Shown here: positions 1 to 9,609 of the stretch, piece after piece
How the letters are laid out: each line of letters begins with the position of its first letter
Numbering within the stretch: the first letter of the stretch is position 1
Source of the DNA: Paraburkholderia polaris
GTDB lineage: Bacteria > Pseudomonadota > Gammaproteobacteria > Burkholderiales > Burkholderiaceae
Reading direction: 5' to 3'
NCBI RefSeq assembly: GCF_012927345.1
Contig: NZ_JABBGJ010000011.1
Span: forward strand, 1 to 64,000
DNA length: 64,000 nt
The notes under the pieces: model-generated
The model's input: the letters and a program-made list of their open reading frames with translations, nothing else
Database searches by the model: none
What the model was told of the DNA's origin: nothing
Position numbers and translations under genes: made by a program

Positions 1-1
1 G

Positions 2-832
2 GATCGCGTGCAAAGCCGGCCGGTGGATGGTTCCGCGAAGCAGTCCGTGGCGATCATTCAGCACCCGGACGTGCGCCGCATGCTGTCGACGATGCGCGGC
101 CTCACGGAAGCATCACGCGCGTTGGCGTATGTCGCCGCGGCTCACTGCGACATCGCGCATCGTCATCCCGACGAAGCCAAACGCGCCGAACACCAGGCGA
201 TCTACGAATACCTCGTGCCGATCGTGAAGGGCTGGAGCACGGAGCTGTCGATCGACGTGACGAGCCTTGGCGTGCAGGTGCACGGCGGCATGGGCTTCAT
301 CGAAGAAACCGGCGCCGCGCAGTACTATCGCGACGCGCGCATTCTGCCGATCTACGAGGGCACGACCGCGATCCAGGCGAATGACCTGATCGGCCGCAAG
401 ACCGTGCGCGACGGCGGCAAGGTCGCGAAGTCGCTGCTGGCCGGCGTGGCTGAAACGATCGAAGCTCTGGGCGCGCAGCAAGGCGCGGCGTTCGATTCGA
501 TGAAGAAGTATCTGGCGCAAGGCCATCAGTCGCTGAGCGCTGCTGTTGATTTCGTTGTCGCTAACACGAGGTCCGATCCGAACGCGGTGTTCGCCGGCAG
601 CGTGCCGTATCTGAAGCTGGCGGGCATCGTGTTGGGCGGCTGGCAGATGGCGCGTGCGTTGCTTGTGGCGGCTGAAAAGCGCGCCGAAGATCCGTCGTTC
701 TACGGCGCCAAGATCGCGACGGCTCAGTTCTATGCCGAGCACGTGCTGCCGCTGGCGTCGGCGCTGGAAGCGTCGATCGTCAGCGCGAAGGGCGGTGAGG
801 GTGTGCTGGCTTTGTCGGAAGATCAGTTCTGA
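2..832 (+). CDS. acyl-CoA dehydrogenase, C-terminal part (5' end outside window)
   Basis: The reading frame is open to the left edge, and the first codons (DRVQSRPVDG) are internal to the family, so this is a gene cut by the window and not a complete ORF. It oxidises fatty acyl-CoA to enoyl-CoA using FAD. The fragment holds the C-terminal alpha-helical domain (LGVQVHGGMGFIEETG, then the IYEGTT motif whose Glu, near fragment residue 117, is the usual catalytic base), followed by the extra C-terminal extension of the long FadE-like subgroup. Missing sequence is about 300 residues. The gene ends before a strong hairpin terminator. Substrate chain length cannot be told from this part. Confidence 0.9.
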   Translation, partial: DRVQSRPVDGSAKQSVAIIQHPDVRRMLSTMRGLTEASRALAYVAAAHCDIAHRHPDEAKRAEHQAIYEYLVPIVKGWSTELSIDVTSLGVQVHGGMGFIEETGAAQYYRDARILPIYEGTTAIQANDLIGRKTVRDGGKVAKSLLAGVAETIEALGAQQGAAFDSMKKYLAQGHQSLSAAVDFVVANTRSDPNAVFAGSVPYLKLAGIVLGGWQMARALLVAAEKRAEDPSFYGAKIATAQFYAEHVLPLASALEASIVSAKGGEGVLALSEDQF

Positions 833-872
833 TGCTTCACTTGGCTCGAGCCATGTAGCGAAAGCTCGTGCA

Positions 873-914
873 TAAAAAACGAACGGCGCCTTATGAGGCG
901 CCGTTCGTTTTTGT
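873..914. terminator. bidirectional rho-independent terminator
   Basis: A 13-bp stem (arms near 878-890 and 897-909, loop TTATGA) is flanked by an A run on the left and a T run on the right. It therefore works as an intrinsic terminator for both the acyl-CoA dehydrogenase gene and the converging dadA. Confidence 0.9.
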
Positions 915-972
915 CAGGCCGGACCGCTGTAACAGACCGGCGCAACCGCTCGCGAAGCGTTAAGCCAAAACG

Positions 973-2259
973 TTATGCATAAGCCGGACGATGCGCTTCG
1001 CCGGTCTCGCCGAGATAGCGATGCACCGACAGATCGTTCGACTGAATCGCCGGCTGCTTGCCCGACATCACGTCGGCCAGCAATTGGCCCGAGCCGCACG
1101 ACATCGTCCAGCCCAGCGTGCCGTGACCCGTATTCAGGAACAGGTTCGGCACGGGAGTGCGGCCGACGATCGGCGTGCCGTCCGGCGTCATCGGACGCAG
1201 GCCGGTCCAGAAAGTGGCCTTCGACGTATCGCCGCCGCCCGGGAACAGATCGTTCACGCACAGTTCCAGCGTTTCGCGGCGCGCCTGGCGCAACGATTTG
1301 TCGAAGCCGACGATCTCCGCCATGCCGCCGACGCGAATCCGGTCGTCGAAGCGCGTGATCGCGATCTTGTAGGTTTCGTCGAGCACGGTCGAAATCGGCG
1401 CGGACGCTTCGTTGACGATCGGTGCGGTGATCGAATAACCCTTGAGCGGGTAGACCGGAATCTTCACGAGGCCGGACAGGAATTTCGTCGAGTACGAGCC
1501 AAGCGCCACGACGAACGAGTCGGCGCGCACCAGTTCATCGCCGCATTGCACGCCGGCGATGCGGTCGCCCGCCATGGCGAGTGCGTCGATCGGCGTGTTG
1601 TAGCGGAATTTGACGCCCAGTTGCTCGGCCAGCGCGGCAAGGCGCGTGGTGAACATCTGGCAGTCGCCGGTTTCGTCGCCCGGCAGGCGCAGACCGCCCG
1701 TCAGCTTGTGCGAGACCGCGGCGAGCGCCGGTTCGGCTTGCGCGAGCTCGGCCGGAGACAGCAGTTCATACGGCACGTTGGCTTCCTGCAGCACGGCGAT
1801 ATCTTTCGCGGCGCCGTCGAACTGCTGTTGCGTGCGGAATACCTGCAGCGTGCCGCCGGTGCGGCCTTCGTACTGGATGCCGGTTTCGGCGCGCAGCGCT
1901 TGCAAACAATCGCGGCTGTATTCGGCGAGGCGGACCATGCGGCCCTTGTTCACCGCATAACGCGACGACGTGCAGTTCTGCAGCATCTGCCACATCCATT
2001 GCAACTGGAATTGCGTGCCGTCGAGGCGGATTGCCAGCGGCGCATGCTTCTGGAACATCCACTTGACGGCCTTCAGCGGCACGCCCGGCGCCGCCCACGG
2101 CGACGCGTAGCCCGGCGAGATCTGGCCGGCATTGGCAAAGCTGGTTTCGAGCGCCGGACCGGCCTCGCGATCGATCACCGTGACTTCGTGACCGGCGCGT
2201 GCCAGGTAATAAGCACTCGTCACTCCGACAACGCCACTGCCCAAAACGACGACTCGCAT
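973..2259 (-). CDS. dadA: D-amino acid dehydrogenase, FAD-dependent
   Basis: 428 residues, close to the family length of about 430. It oxidises D-alanine and other D-amino acids to 2-oxo acids at the inner membrane, passing electrons to the respiratory chain. The N-terminus has the Rossmann FAD motif GSGVVG (Gly7, Gly9, Gly12) and IDRE at the end of the second strand. The C-terminus has the DAO-family block [17 protein letters not shown] and a [10 protein letters not shown] segment. A GGAG ribosome site lies 6 nt before the ATG. The gene diverges from an lrp-family regulator, the usual arrangement for dadA, which suggests control by D- or L-alanine. Confidence 0.95.
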   Translation of the reverse strand: MRVVVLGSGVVGVTSAYYLARAGHEVTVIDREAGPALETSFANAGQISPGYASPWAAPGVPLKAVKWMFQKHAPLAIRLDGTQFQLQWMWQMLQNCTSSRYAVNKGRMVRLAEYSRDCLQALRAETGIQYEGRTGGTLQVFRTQQQFDGAAKDIAVLQEANVPYELLSPAELAQAEPALAAVSHKLTGGLRLPGDETGDCQMFTTRLAALAEQLGVKFRYNTPIDALAMAGDRIAGVQCGDELVRADSFVVALGSYSTKFLSGLVKIPVYPLKGYSITAPIVNEASAPISTVLDETYKIAITRFDDRIRVGGMAEIVGFDKSLRQARRETLELCVNDLFPGGGDTSKATFWTGLRPMTPDGTPIVGRTPVPNLFLNTGHGTLGWTMSCGSGQLLADVMSGKQPAIQSNDLSVHRYLGETGEAHRPAYA

Positions 2260-2428
2260 AGCTGCTCCAGGATATTCAATAAGAGATCTGAGGGCGGCTC
2301 GCTCGTCGATTCGTTGGAATTCGTTCGATTAACGAGGTGTAACGCGGATCGCCCAGTGTTAACCGCTATACTATTAACAGTCAGGTAGGTTTTGTTATTG
2401 TATTTTCAAGATTTTCAGCAAAAACACT
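2260..2428. promoter_or_regulatory. dadA / lrp divergent promoter region with inverted repeat
   Basis: This AT-richer intergenic stretch must hold both divergent promoters. An inverted repeat TGTTAA-N11-TTAACA at 2357-2379 encloses a -10-like TATACT (2367-2372) reading toward the lrp gene. No good -35 was found at 17 bp spacing. The dyad is a candidate site for the adjacent Lrp-family protein. Confidence 0.5.
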
Positions 2429-2917
2429 ATGCGTACACAGCGCCAACCGGTCCGGGCCCTCGACAAACTCGACCACAAGATCCTGCGGCTCCTGCAACAG
2501 GACGGCCGGATGGCGATGAAAGACCTCGCCGAACAGGTCGGGCTGTCGGTTACGCCTTGCATCGAGCGCGTCAAGCGGATGGAGCGCGACGGCGTGATCA
2601 CCGGCTATCACGCACGTGTGAACCCGGCTGAGTTGGGCGCCGCGCTGCTGGTGTTCGTCGAGATCACGCTCGATCACAAGAGCGGCAACATGTTCGACCA
2701 GTTCCGCCGCGAGGTGCAGAAGATCCCAGAGGTGCTGGAGTGCCACCTCGTGTCGGGCGATTTCGACTATCTGATCAAGGCGCGTATCGGCGAAATGGCT
2801 GACTACCGCAAACTGCTGGGGGACATCCTGCTGCAACTGCCCGGCGCGGTGCAGTCCAAGAGCTACGTGGTGATGGAAGAGATCAAGGAAACGCTGACGA
2901 TTGCGGTTGGCGATTAG
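2429..2917 (+). CDS. lrp: Lrp/AsnC-family transcriptional regulator
   Basis: 162 residues, the normal size. An N-terminal winged helix-turn-helix (LDKLDHKILRLLQQDG, then MKDLAEQVGLSVTPCIERVKRME, about residues 12-55) is followed by the RAM/AsnC ligand-binding domain (about 75-155), with the typical HLVSGDFDYLIK strand. It is divergent from dadA and is probably its amino-acid-responsive regulator (DadR/Lrp type). It could equally be a global Lrp: the sequence alone does not separate these. A hairpin terminator follows at 2952-3004. Confidence 0.9.
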   Translation: MRTQRQPVRALDKLDHKILRLLQQDGRMAMKDLAEQVGLSVTPCIERVKRMERDGVITGYHARVNPAELGAALLVFVEITLDHKSGNMFDQFRREVQKIPEVLECHLVSGDFDYLIKARIGEMADYRKLLGDILLQLPGAVQSKSYVVMEEIKETLTIAVGD

Positions 2918-2951
2918 TTCGCGGGGAAGGTGCGTAGCTGGACTCGACAAA

Positions 2952-3004
2952 CGGCGTAAACACTGTATATTTATACAGGTGTTTTGCGCCGTTTTGTTTT
3001 TACG
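2952..3004 (+). terminator. rho-independent terminator of the lrp gene
   Basis: An imperfect long stem with arms GGCGTAAACACTGTA and TACAGGTGTTTTGCGCC is followed by GTTTTGTTTTT. Its position argues that the downstream radical SAM gene starts after about 3004 and does not overlap lrp. Confidence 0.75.
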
Positions 3005-3014
3005 TGCTCCAGCC

Positions 3015-4160
3015 GTGACCGATTCCGACATCCACTCCGCTAACGAATTTCCGATCGCTCCGCCTGCGCCTCGCAAGGGGCGCGGGGCGGTGACGAACCT
3101 GCAAGGCCGTTACGAAGTCGACCAGCGCGAAGTGGTGGACGACGGCTGGCTTTCGTCGCCGGAGGAAGATGGCGAGCCCAAGGTCTTACGCACGCAGGTT
3201 TTCGAAGAGCGGGCCAAGACCATTCTCACGCGCAATGCGTCGCCGGATATTCCGTTCAGCGTGTCGCTGAACCCATATCGGGGCTGCGAACATGGCTGTA
3301 TCTACTGCTTTGCGCGGCCTACACATAGCTATCTGGGGCTGTCGCCCGGTCTCGACTTCGAGAGCCGCATCTACGCGAAGATCAATGCGCCGGAATTGCT
3401 CGAGCGAGAGTTGTCGAAGAAGTCCTATGTGCCCGAGCCGATTGCCCTGGGTGTCAATACCGACGCCTGGCAGCCCGCCGAGCGCGATTTGCGGCTTACG
3501 CGGCGGGTGATTGAAGTGCTCAGCGAGCGGGGCCATCCATTCGCGGCGATCACCAAATCGTCGCTGATCGAGCGCGATCTCGATCTGCTCGCGCCTATGG
3601 CCGCACGCGGGCAGTTCATGGCGGCCATCACGATCACCACGCTGGATGCAGATATCGCGCGCACGCTTGAGCCGCGTGCGGCTACGCCGTCGCGTCGATT
3701 GCGCACGATCCGTACGTTGAGCGAGGCGGGCATTCCCGTTGGCGTGAGCATCGCGCCGGTGATTCCGTTCGTCACCGAACCGGACATGGAGCGCGTGCTG
3801 GAAGCCTGTGCGGAGGCCGGCGCATGCAATGCGAGCTACATCGTGCTGCGCTTGCCGTGGGAAGTGGCGCCGCTTTTCAAGGATTGGCTCGCGGCGCATT
3901 TTCCCGATCGGGCTGACCGGGTGATGAGTCGCGTGCGCGATATGCGGGGCGGGAAGGACTACGACTCGAACTTCTCGACTCGAATGAAGGGAGAAGGATT
4001 GTGGGCGGACCTGCTGAAGCAGCGGTTCCAGAAGGCCGTGCGCCGGCTCGGGTTAAATCGGCGCGATCGCGGCATTCTGGATATGTCGCACTTTCGCCGG
4101 GTCGAGTCGGTGCGGGCTGAACCGTCGCTGCGCGACAATCCACAGTTGAGGCTTTTTTAG
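3015..4160 (+). CDS. radical SAM protein, PA0069 family
   Basis: 381 residues from the chosen GTG at 3015. The longer frame from 2901 would run through the lrp stop and terminator, and its extra residues look non-coding. The cluster motif is RGCEHGCIYC (Cys91, Cys95, Cys98), the C-x3-C-x2-C pattern that binds a 4Fe-4S cluster and S-adenosylmethionine. It is preceded by NPYRG and followed by FARPTHSYLG, hallmarks of the PA0069/SplB-like group. The substrate is unknown. The start is not certain, because no strong ribosome site is visible. It is not in an operon with the TM2 gene, which converges on it 16 bp away. Confidence 0.85.
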   Translation: MTDSDIHSANEFPIAPPAPRKGRGAVTNLQGRYEVDQREVVDDGWLSSPEEDGEPKVLRTQVFEERAKTILTRNASPDIPFSVSLNPYRGCEHGCIYCFARPTHSYLGLSPGLDFESRIYAKINAPELLERELSKKSYVPEPIALGVNTDAWQPAERDLRLTRRVIEVLSERGHPFAAITKSSLIERDLDLLAPMAARGQFMAAITITTLDADIARTLEPRAATPSRRLRTIRTLSEAGIPVGVSIAPVIPFVTEPDMERVLEACAEAGACNASYIVLRLPWEVAPLFKDWLAAHFPDRADRVMSRVRDMRGGKDYDSNFSTRMKGEGLWADLLKQRFQKAVRRLGLNRRDRGILDMSHFRRVESVRAEPSLRDNPQLRLF

Positions 4161-4176
4161 CGCGGCGCGCGGAAGG

Positions 4177-4644
4177 TCATTGCGACAGCGCTTTGGCGGC
4201 TTGGACCTGACCTTCGAAGTAAGTCTGGAACGAGATCGCGAGGCCCGTCATCAGCAGGAACGCACCGATCAGCAGTGAAAAGATCACGATGAAAATGACG
4301 GTCCAGCCAGAGCGGCTTTTGCGCTGGCTTTGCGCGTTGAACTGCGCATCCCATTTGTCATCCGGACGCAGGCCATAGACGATCGCAGCCAGAAAGGCGG
4401 AGAGCAGCGAAACGGCACCGAAAAACGCCAGCACCCAACCGAGCATCGAGGCGCGCTCGCTTGCCACCACCAGCATGGCACCCGGAATCCCGATCAGCGT
4501 GCCGAGCAGATGAGCCCAGCCGTAGATGTCGCGCATGCCATACAGATAGAACCGGTGGGCGCCGAGGCTGCCGAAGAAGAATGCCAGCGCGGCGGTAATT
4601 GTCTTGGATCTGAAATGCGAGGAAGTCGAAGCAAGAGTGGACAT
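4177..4644 (-). CDS. TM2 domain-containing membrane protein
   Basis: 155 residues from the ATG at 4644 (MSTLASTSSHFRSKT). The longer frame begins at a GTG with no ribosome site. The TM2 domain is seen in ALAFFFGSLGAHRFYLYG with two membrane segments, then a third (GAVSLLSAFLAAIVYGL), a short soluble stretch with KWDAQFNAQ, and a fourth segment near the C-terminus. TM2 proteins are small membrane proteins of mostly unknown function. It converges on the radical SAM gene. Nothing in the neighbourhood fixes a role. Confidence 0.8.
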   Translation of the reverse strand: MSTLASTSSHFRSKTITAALAFFFGSLGAHRFYLYGMRDIYGWAHLLGTLIGIPGAMLVVASERASMLGWVLAFFGAVSLLSAFLAAIVYGLRPDDKWDAQFNAQSQRKSRSGWTVIFIVIFSLLIGAFLLMTGLAISFQTYFEGQVQAAKALSQ

Positions 4645-4883
4645 GTAGGCGAGAACAGAGTGACAAGCGGTCGAAAGGAGCGGGGCGCCGGTGGGCACGG
4701 ACCGACGCGCATTCTACGCCACGCTGTGTAGAGGCGGTCACGTGATGGGCGAGCGCGGTGGTCGCGCAGGCGGATTGCTGGCGGCGCGAGTCATGCAGCG
4801 TAGCGCCGCTTCGGGAACGTGGGCAATGCCGGACGGCGCTGGTCACGCGCCCCCCGCGGCTACGGCTAAGGGTACGGCTACGG

Positions 4884-6068
4884 CTACGGCGCTGAGTAAG
4901 TCACGCGGTAGACCGCGCCGGCATAGTCGTCGCTGATCAGGAGCGAACCATCAGGCATCGGTTGCACGTCGGCTGGGCGGCCCCATACCGCTTCGCCCGG
5001 TTGGAGCCAGCCTTCGGCAAAGACTTCCTGACGCGCGTTGCTGCCGTCAGGATTGGTGATCACCCGCACGACGCGGTAACCGACCTTTTTGCTGCGATTC
5101 CACGAACCGTGTTCGGCGATAAAAATATTGTCTCGATAGGCGGCCGGAAACATCGAGCCGTTGTAAAAGCGCATGCCGAGCGAGGCAACGTGCGCACCGA
5201 GTTTGACAACCGGCGGCGTGAAGGCGCTGCACGGATGGTCTCTGCCGAACTCGGGGTCGGGCGTGTCGCCGCCATGGCAGTACGGAAAGCCGAAGTCCAT
5301 GCCGACGCGCGGCGCGCGGTTGAGCTTGTCGTCCGGCACGTCGTCGCCCATCAGGTCGCGGCCGTTGTCGGTGAACCACAGCTCATGCGTCACCGGGTGC
5401 CACGCGAAGCCGACCGAGTTGCGAATGCCGCGCGCCACGACTTCATAATGGCTGCCGTCCGGGTCCATGCGGCCGATCAGGCCAAAGCGGTCGCGGTCTT
5501 TCAGGCAGACGTTGCAGGGCGCGCCCTGTGGCACGTACAGCTTGCCATCCGGCCCGAAAGCGATGAATTTCCAGCCATGATGAGTCTCCGTCGGCAGTGT
5601 GTCGGTGACGACGGCCGGCTTGGGCGGATCGTTCAGATGGGTGTCGATCGCGTCGAAGCGTAGAATTTTCGACACTGCGGACACATACAGCGCGCCATCC
5701 CGCCACGCCACGCCCGCCGGTGTCTCCAATCCGGAGGCGATCACGTGGCGAGCCGTCACGCGCCCATTCTGCAATTCCAGCGCGTAGACGTGGCCGTCGA
5801 GGCTGCCTACATAAAGAATGCCTTTCGGCGAGAGCGCCATGGCTCGCGCGCTGGGTACCGCGTCCGACAGGATCGCGATATGGAAGCCCGGAGGCAGTGT
5901 GATGCGCTCGACCGGCAGCGCGGCCAGCGCCGGCAGGGCAGTGGCGGCGAGCAACAACGTTGCGCCAGCGCGCAGGGCCTGAACGCGGATGGTGCTCGAA
6001 AAGCTGGCAAGCAGCGCAAAGCCGGCGAATGAAACGAAAAAAAACGCAGGCGTCGGCAGAAGTTTCAC
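4884..6068 (-). CDS. PQQ-dependent sugar (sorbosone) dehydrogenase family protein
   Basis: 394 residues, exported. The N-terminus has two hydrophobic stretches (about 5-25 and 32-50), the second ending in ALPALAALP and resembling a signal peptide, so the true start may lie further in. The mature part is a six-bladed glucose/sorbosone dehydrogenase propeller: LPPGFHIAILSD, ARAMALSPKGILYVGS, VPQGAPCNVC, GIRNSVGFAWHPVTHELWFTDNGRD, the FPYCHGG block, and IAEHGSWNRS near the end. Relatives use PQQ and calcium to oxidise aldoses in the periplasm. Substrate and cofactor here are inferred from family only. The gene is isolated, with no linked pqq genes. Confidence 0.85.
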   Translation of the reverse strand: MKLLPTPAFFFVSFAGFALLASFSSTIRVQALRAGATLLLAATALPALAALPVERITLPPGFHIAILSDAVPSARAMALSPKGILYVGSLDGHVYALELQNGRVTARHVIASGLETPAGVAWRDGALYVSAVSKILRFDAIDTHLNDPPKPAVVTDTLPTETHHGWKFIAFGPDGKLYVPQGAPCNVCLKDRDRFGLIGRMDPDGSHYEVVARGIRNSVGFAWHPVTHELWFTDNGRDLMGDDVPDDKLNRAPRVGMDFGFPYCHGGDTPDPEFGRDHPCSAFTPPVVKLGAHVASLGMRFYNGSMFPAAYRDNIFIAEHGSWNRSKKVGYRVVRVITNPDGSNARQEVFAEGWLQPGEAVWGRPADVQPMPDGSLLISDDYAGAVYRVTYSAP

Positions 6069-6166
6069 GGGCGCTCCGTCAGGTAATTCGGGCGTTTCGG
6101 CGTGGTCTGGGCCCCCCGCCTGTATGGCCGGCGCAACCCGGTCACTCAGTTTATCCCGGTAAGTGT

Positions 6167-6195
6167 TTGTTATGGCGTCGGTTTCCCGCTATAAT
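6167..6195 (+). promoter_or_regulatory. sigma-70 promoter of the rpsP operon
   Basis: A -35 box TTGTTA (6167-6172), a 17-bp spacer and a perfect -10 TATAAT (6190-6195) stand 46 bp before rpsP. This is one of the best vegetative promoters in the window, as expected for a ribosomal protein operon. Confidence 0.85.
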
Positions 6196-6240
6196 CGCGT
6201 GTTTCAGTCGTTCCGAACCCCGGTTTTCAAGGATTCTAGT

Positions 6241-6495
6241 ATGGTCATCATCCGCTTGGCTCGTGGCGGCTCCAAGAAGCGCCCGTTCTACAACATCGTC
6301 GCAACCGATTCGCGTAACCGTCGTGACGGCCGCTTCATCGAACGCGTTGGCTTCTACAACCCGGTCGCTACGAAGGGTGAGTCGCTGCGTATCGCTCAAG
6401 ACCGCCTGACGTACTGGCAAGGCGTTGGCGCACAACTGTCGCCGACCGTCGAGCGTCTCGTGAAAGAAGCGCAAAAGGCGCAGCCGGCTGCTTAA
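6241..6495 (+). CDS. rpsP: 30S ribosomal protein S16
   Basis: 84 residues from ATG 6241 ([32 protein letters not shown] is the S16 signature region), the standard length. The longer frame from 6163 runs through the promoter and is rejected. It binds 16S rRNA during 30S assembly. It is the first gene of the rpsP-rimM-trmD-rplS operon, with the strong promoter 46 bp upstream. Confidence 0.98.
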   Translation: MVIIRLARGGSKKRPFYNIVATDSRNRRDGRFIERVGFYNPVATKGESLRIAQDRLTYWQGVGAQLSPTVERLVKEAQKAQPAA

Positions 6496-6612
6496 TGGTA
6501 GCTAGCATGCGTATCGTCGTCGGTTCGGCCGGCGGCTCGCGCAGCTTGCGTGAGCAGTCCGATGCGCGAGTTTTGCTGAAGCAGACGTCGAAGTTGGCAG
6601 CGAGGTTCTCTT

Positions 6613-7347
6613 ATGTCTGGGCGTGATTCCGGTGGTTCTGATCGCGTAAAGGCAAAAGCAGCCGCCCCGCGCGCGAAGACGTCTGGTCAGGCGCCGTTCG
6701 GTGCATTCGTCCGCAAGCCGGTCGAGCGGGCCGAAGGCAACGCGAAAGCTGAAGTTGCAAGCGCCGGTTCCAACGCAGCAGGAATGCGCGCGGAAACGGC
6801 GGAAAGCTGGCCGGCCGATGCGGTCGAGGTCGGCGCGATCGTCGACGCTTACGGCCTCAAAGGCTGGGTCAAGGTAGCCGCGCACGCGGATGCCGGGCAC
6901 GGCGGAGACGCGTTGCTAAGCGCGAAGCGCTGGTGGTTGCTGAAAGGCCACGAGCGCAAGTCGGCGCCGTCATTGCAGGCAAAAACGCATAGCGACAGTG
7001 TCGTTGCCCATCTGGGCGGCGTAACTGACCGCGATGTGGCACTGGCGCTGCGTGGCACACGCATTTATATCAGCCGCAGCGAATTTCCGGCACTCGAAGC
7101 CGATGAATTCTACTGGGTCGACCTGCTCGGCCTGGATGTGGTGAACGTTGCCGGGGTCAACCTCGGCAAGGTTGCAGACATGATCGACAACGGTGCGCAC
7201 TCGGTGTTGCGCATCGAATACCTGGATACCGACAAAAACGGTAAGCCGGTGACCGGGGAGCGCTTGATCCCGTTCGTCGGCGTCTTTGTCAAAACGGTGG
7301 ATCAGGCGGCGAAGCAGATCATCGTCGACTGGGAAGCCGATTACTAA
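6613..7347 (+). CDS. rimM: ribosome maturation factor RimM with N-terminal extension
   Basis: 244 residues. RimM helps assemble the 30S head and binds S19. The core begins near residue 70 with [24 protein letters not shown], contains the PRC-barrel domain ([22 protein letters not shown]) and ends with [13 protein letters not shown] followed by IIVDWEADY. The first ~65 residues are an Ala/Lys-rich, probably disordered extension absent from the ~180-residue E. coli protein. A start nearer the core cannot be excluded, but the frame is open and coding-like from 6613. It lies 117 bp after rpsP and 24 bp before trmD. Confidence 0.93.
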   Translation: MSGRDSGGSDRVKAKAAAPRAKTSGQAPFGAFVRKPVERAEGNAKAEVASAGSNAAGMRAETAESWPADAVEVGAIVDAYGLKGWVKVAAHADAGHGGDALLSAKRWWLLKGHERKSAPSLQAKTHSDSVVAHLGGVTDRDVALALRGTRIYISRSEFPALEADEFYWVDLLGLDVVNVAGVNLGKVADMIDNGAHSVLRIEYLDTDKNGKPVTGERLIPFVGVFVKTVDQAAKQIIVDWEADY

Positions 7348-7371
7348 ATAACTCGCTGACTGGAGAGAGCG

Positions 7372-8139
7372 ATGCAGTTCGATGTCGTGACGCTCTTTCC
7401 TGACATGTTTCGTGCGCTGACCGACTGGGGTATCACCAGCCGTGCGGCAAAGCAGGAGCGCTACGGGTTGCGTACGTGGAATCCACGCGATTTCACCACG
7501 GACAACTACCGCACAATCGACGATCGTCCCTACGGCGGCGGCCCCGGCATGGTCATGCTGGCCAAGCCTCTGGAAGACGCGATCGGCGCGGCGAAAGCGG
7601 CGCAGGCGGAGCAGGGCATCGGCGCGTCGCGCGTCGTGATGATGTCGCCGCAAGGCGCCACGCTGAATCACGATCGCGTTATGCAGTTCGCGGCCGAACC
7701 TGGTCTGATTCTGTTGTGCGGGCGCTATGAAGCGATCGATCAGCGTTTGCTCGACCGTGTCGTCGACGAAGAAGTCAGCCTCGGCGACTTCGTGCTGTCC
7801 GGCGGCGAATTGCCGGCGATGGCGTTGATGGATGCCGTGGTGCGTCAGTTGCCCGGCGTGCTGAATGACTCGCAATCGGCGGTGCAGGACAGTTTCGTCG
7901 ACGTACTGTTGGATTGTCCGCATTACACGCGTCCGGAGGAATACAACGGCGTGCGTGTGCCTGATGTGCTGCTCGGCGGCCATCATGCGGAAATCGAAGC
8001 GTGGCGTCGGCGTGAGGCCTTGCGCAATACCTTGAACAAGCGGCCCGATCTGATCGTGAAGGCCAGAAAGAATAAGATGTTGAGCCGTGCCGACGAGGCA
8101 TGGCTTACGAGTCTCGCAAAGGAAGCGTCGAAGGCGTAA
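7372..8139 (+). CDS. trmD: tRNA (guanine-N1-)-methyltransferase
   Basis: 255 residues, the family size. It makes m1G37 in tRNAs reading CNN codons, which prevents frameshifting. The start [13 protein letters not shown] is canonical. The knot regions [24 protein letters not shown] and [15 protein letters not shown], which bind SAM, are intact, as is the C-terminal block [23 protein letters not shown]. Third gene of the rpsP operon, with a good GAGAGAG ribosome site. Confidence 0.98.
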   Translation: MQFDVVTLFPDMFRALTDWGITSRAAKQERYGLRTWNPRDFTTDNYRTIDDRPYGGGPGMVMLAKPLEDAIGAAKAAQAEQGIGASRVVMMSPQGATLNHDRVMQFAAEPGLILLCGRYEAIDQRLLDRVVDEEVSLGDFVLSGGELPAMALMDAVVRQLPGVLNDSQSAVQDSFVDVLLDCPHYTRPEEYNGVRVPDVLLGGHHAEIEAWRRREALRNTLNKRPDLIVKARKNKMLSRADEAWLTSLAKEASKA

Positions 8140-8294
8140 AGCCTCGGTCTTTCGAGCGGACATAGGCGGCGCCGCACATGCGTGTACGGCGCCAGATGTG
8201 AACCCATCCTCTATCGGGGCCGTAGCCGCGCGCACTAGGCAAACCCTACGCGAGGCAGGTACGAACGCCGACAAGATGGACTTAGGAGTCAGTG

Positions 8295-8684
8295 ATGAAT
8301 CTGATTGCAATACTCGAGCAGGAAGAAATCGGCCGCGCCCTCGGCGAGAAGACCATCCCCGAATTCGCCCCCGGCGATACGGTGATCGTCAGCGTGAACG
8401 TGGTTGAAGGTACGCGTAAGCGTGTTCAGGCTTACGAAGGCGTCGTGATCGCCAAGCGTAACCGTGGCCTGAATTCGTCGTTCATCGTCCGCAAGATTTC
8501 GTCGGGCGAAGGCGTCGAGCGTACGTTCCAGACGTACTCGCCGCTGCTGGCAAGCATCGTCGTGAAGCGTCGTGGCGATGTGCGTCGTGCGAAGCTGTAC
8601 TACCTGCGCGACCGTTCGGGCAAGTCGGCTCGGATCAAGGAAAAGCTGGTCGCAAAGAAAGACCGCGCTGCTCCGGAAGCGTAA
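8295..8684 (+). CDS. rplS: 50S ribosomal protein L19
   Basis: 129 residues from ATG 8295, with GGAG just upstream. The GTG three bases earlier gives one more residue and is less likely. It has the typical L19 blocks [45 protein letters not shown] and [20 protein letters not shown]. It sits at the 30S-50S interface. It is last in the operon, 155 bp after trmD, and followed directly by a terminator. Confidence 0.98.
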   Translation: MNLIAILEQEEIGRALGEKTIPEFAPGDTVIVSVNVVEGTRKRVQAYEGVVIAKRNRGLNSSFIVRKISSGEGVERTFQTYSPLLASIVVKRRGDVRRAKLYYLRDRSGKSARIKEKLVAKKDRAAPEA

Positions 8685-8696
8685 AAGCTGTAAGAA

Positions 8697-8725
8697 AAAG
8701 CACCCCTCGCGGGTGCTTTTTTGTT
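8697..8725 (+). terminator. rho-independent terminator after rplS
   Basis: The stem AAGCACCC / GGGTGCTT with loop CTCGC is preceded by an A run and followed by TTTTTTG. It ends the ribosomal operon. Confidence 0.92.
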
Positions 8726-8777
8726 TGCCAGGTCAAAATAGCGGAATGTCCCCTATCCGCTCATTACGAGAGACCCG

Positions 8778-9494
8778 TTGATCCGCCCCGCCTTTGAGCC
8801 TGAAACTCTGCCTGTCGAAGCGACGGGCGCCGATCTGCCACCGGTGGTTGCCGCGCGCCTGACGCCGGATGGTCTGCGTGCGCGTTTCGAGCAGCGTTTG
8901 AGTTGGACGCCTGAGCCGATTATCGAAGCACCGTGGCGCGATGCGCACGTCGATCCGCGCGTTGCTGCCGTGCTGGTGCCGCTGGTCGTACGCGACAACG
9001 GCCTCACCGTGCTGCTGACCCAACGTGCCGACCATCTGAACGATCACGCCGGCCAGGTGAGCTTTCCCGGCGGCCGTCACGAACCATTCGACGCAGATGC
9101 GACCGCCACGGCATTGCGCGAGGCGCAGGAAGAAGTCGGTCTCGATCCGTCGCGCGTTGAAATTCTCGGTGCGTTGCCCGACTATCTGACGGGCACCGGG
9201 TTTCGCGTGACGCCCGTGATCGGTCTCGTGCATCCGCCATTCACGTTGAAAGTGGATGCACTTGAAGTCGCCGAAGTCTTCGAAGTGCCGCTTGCTTTTC
9301 TGATGGATCCCGCGCATCACGAGGAGCGCGTGTTTCGTTACGAAGGCGGCGAGCGCCGCTTCTTCGCCATGCCCTATCCGCGGGCCGCGTCGGCTGAAGC
9401 TGAAGACCGCGAGAGCCAGGTGGGCGGCCATTATTTCATCTGGGGCGCGACGGCGGCGATGCTGCGCAACTTCTATCGCTTTCTCGCAGCGTGA
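8778..9494 (+). CDS. Nudix hydrolase, CoA pyrophosphatase-like
   Basis: 238 residues from a TTG at 8778, preceded by CGAGAGA as ribosome site. The Nudix box is complete: GGRHEPFDADATATALREAQEEVGL shows the G-x5-E-x7-REUxEExGU spacing. The UPF0035/NudL-type segment LLTQRADHLNDHAGQVSFPGG lies just before it, which points to cleavage of coenzyme A or its esters into 4'-phosphopantetheine and 3',5'-ADP. A metal-dependent cytoplasmic enzyme. It follows the rplS terminator, so it has its own promoter. Confidence 0.88.
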   Translation: MIRPAFEPETLPVEATGADLPPVVAARLTPDGLRARFEQRLSWTPEPIIEAPWRDAHVDPRVAAVLVPLVVRDNGLTVLLTQRADHLNDHAGQVSFPGGRHEPFDADATATALREAQEEVGLDPSRVEILGALPDYLTGTGFRVTPVIGLVHPPFTLKVDALEVAEVFEVPLAFLMDPAHHEERVFRYEGGERRFFAMPYPRAASAEAEDRESQVGGHYFIWGATAAMLRNFYRFLAA

Positions 9495-9609
9495 GTCGCG
9501 TCGGTCTGTGCACTTGTTGGGTGTTTGTCAACGTCTGCGCTCAGTCGCATCCGACCCTGTGCTATCGTTATAAAACAATCGTAAAAACTCGAAAAGCACG
9601 GCGCACCGC

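Noticed and set aside
991..2388. Long plus-strand ORF opposite dadA
   Set aside because: It is the antisense shadow of a clear D-amino acid dehydrogenase gene; Arg/Ala/His-rich translation is typical of GC-rich antisense frames.
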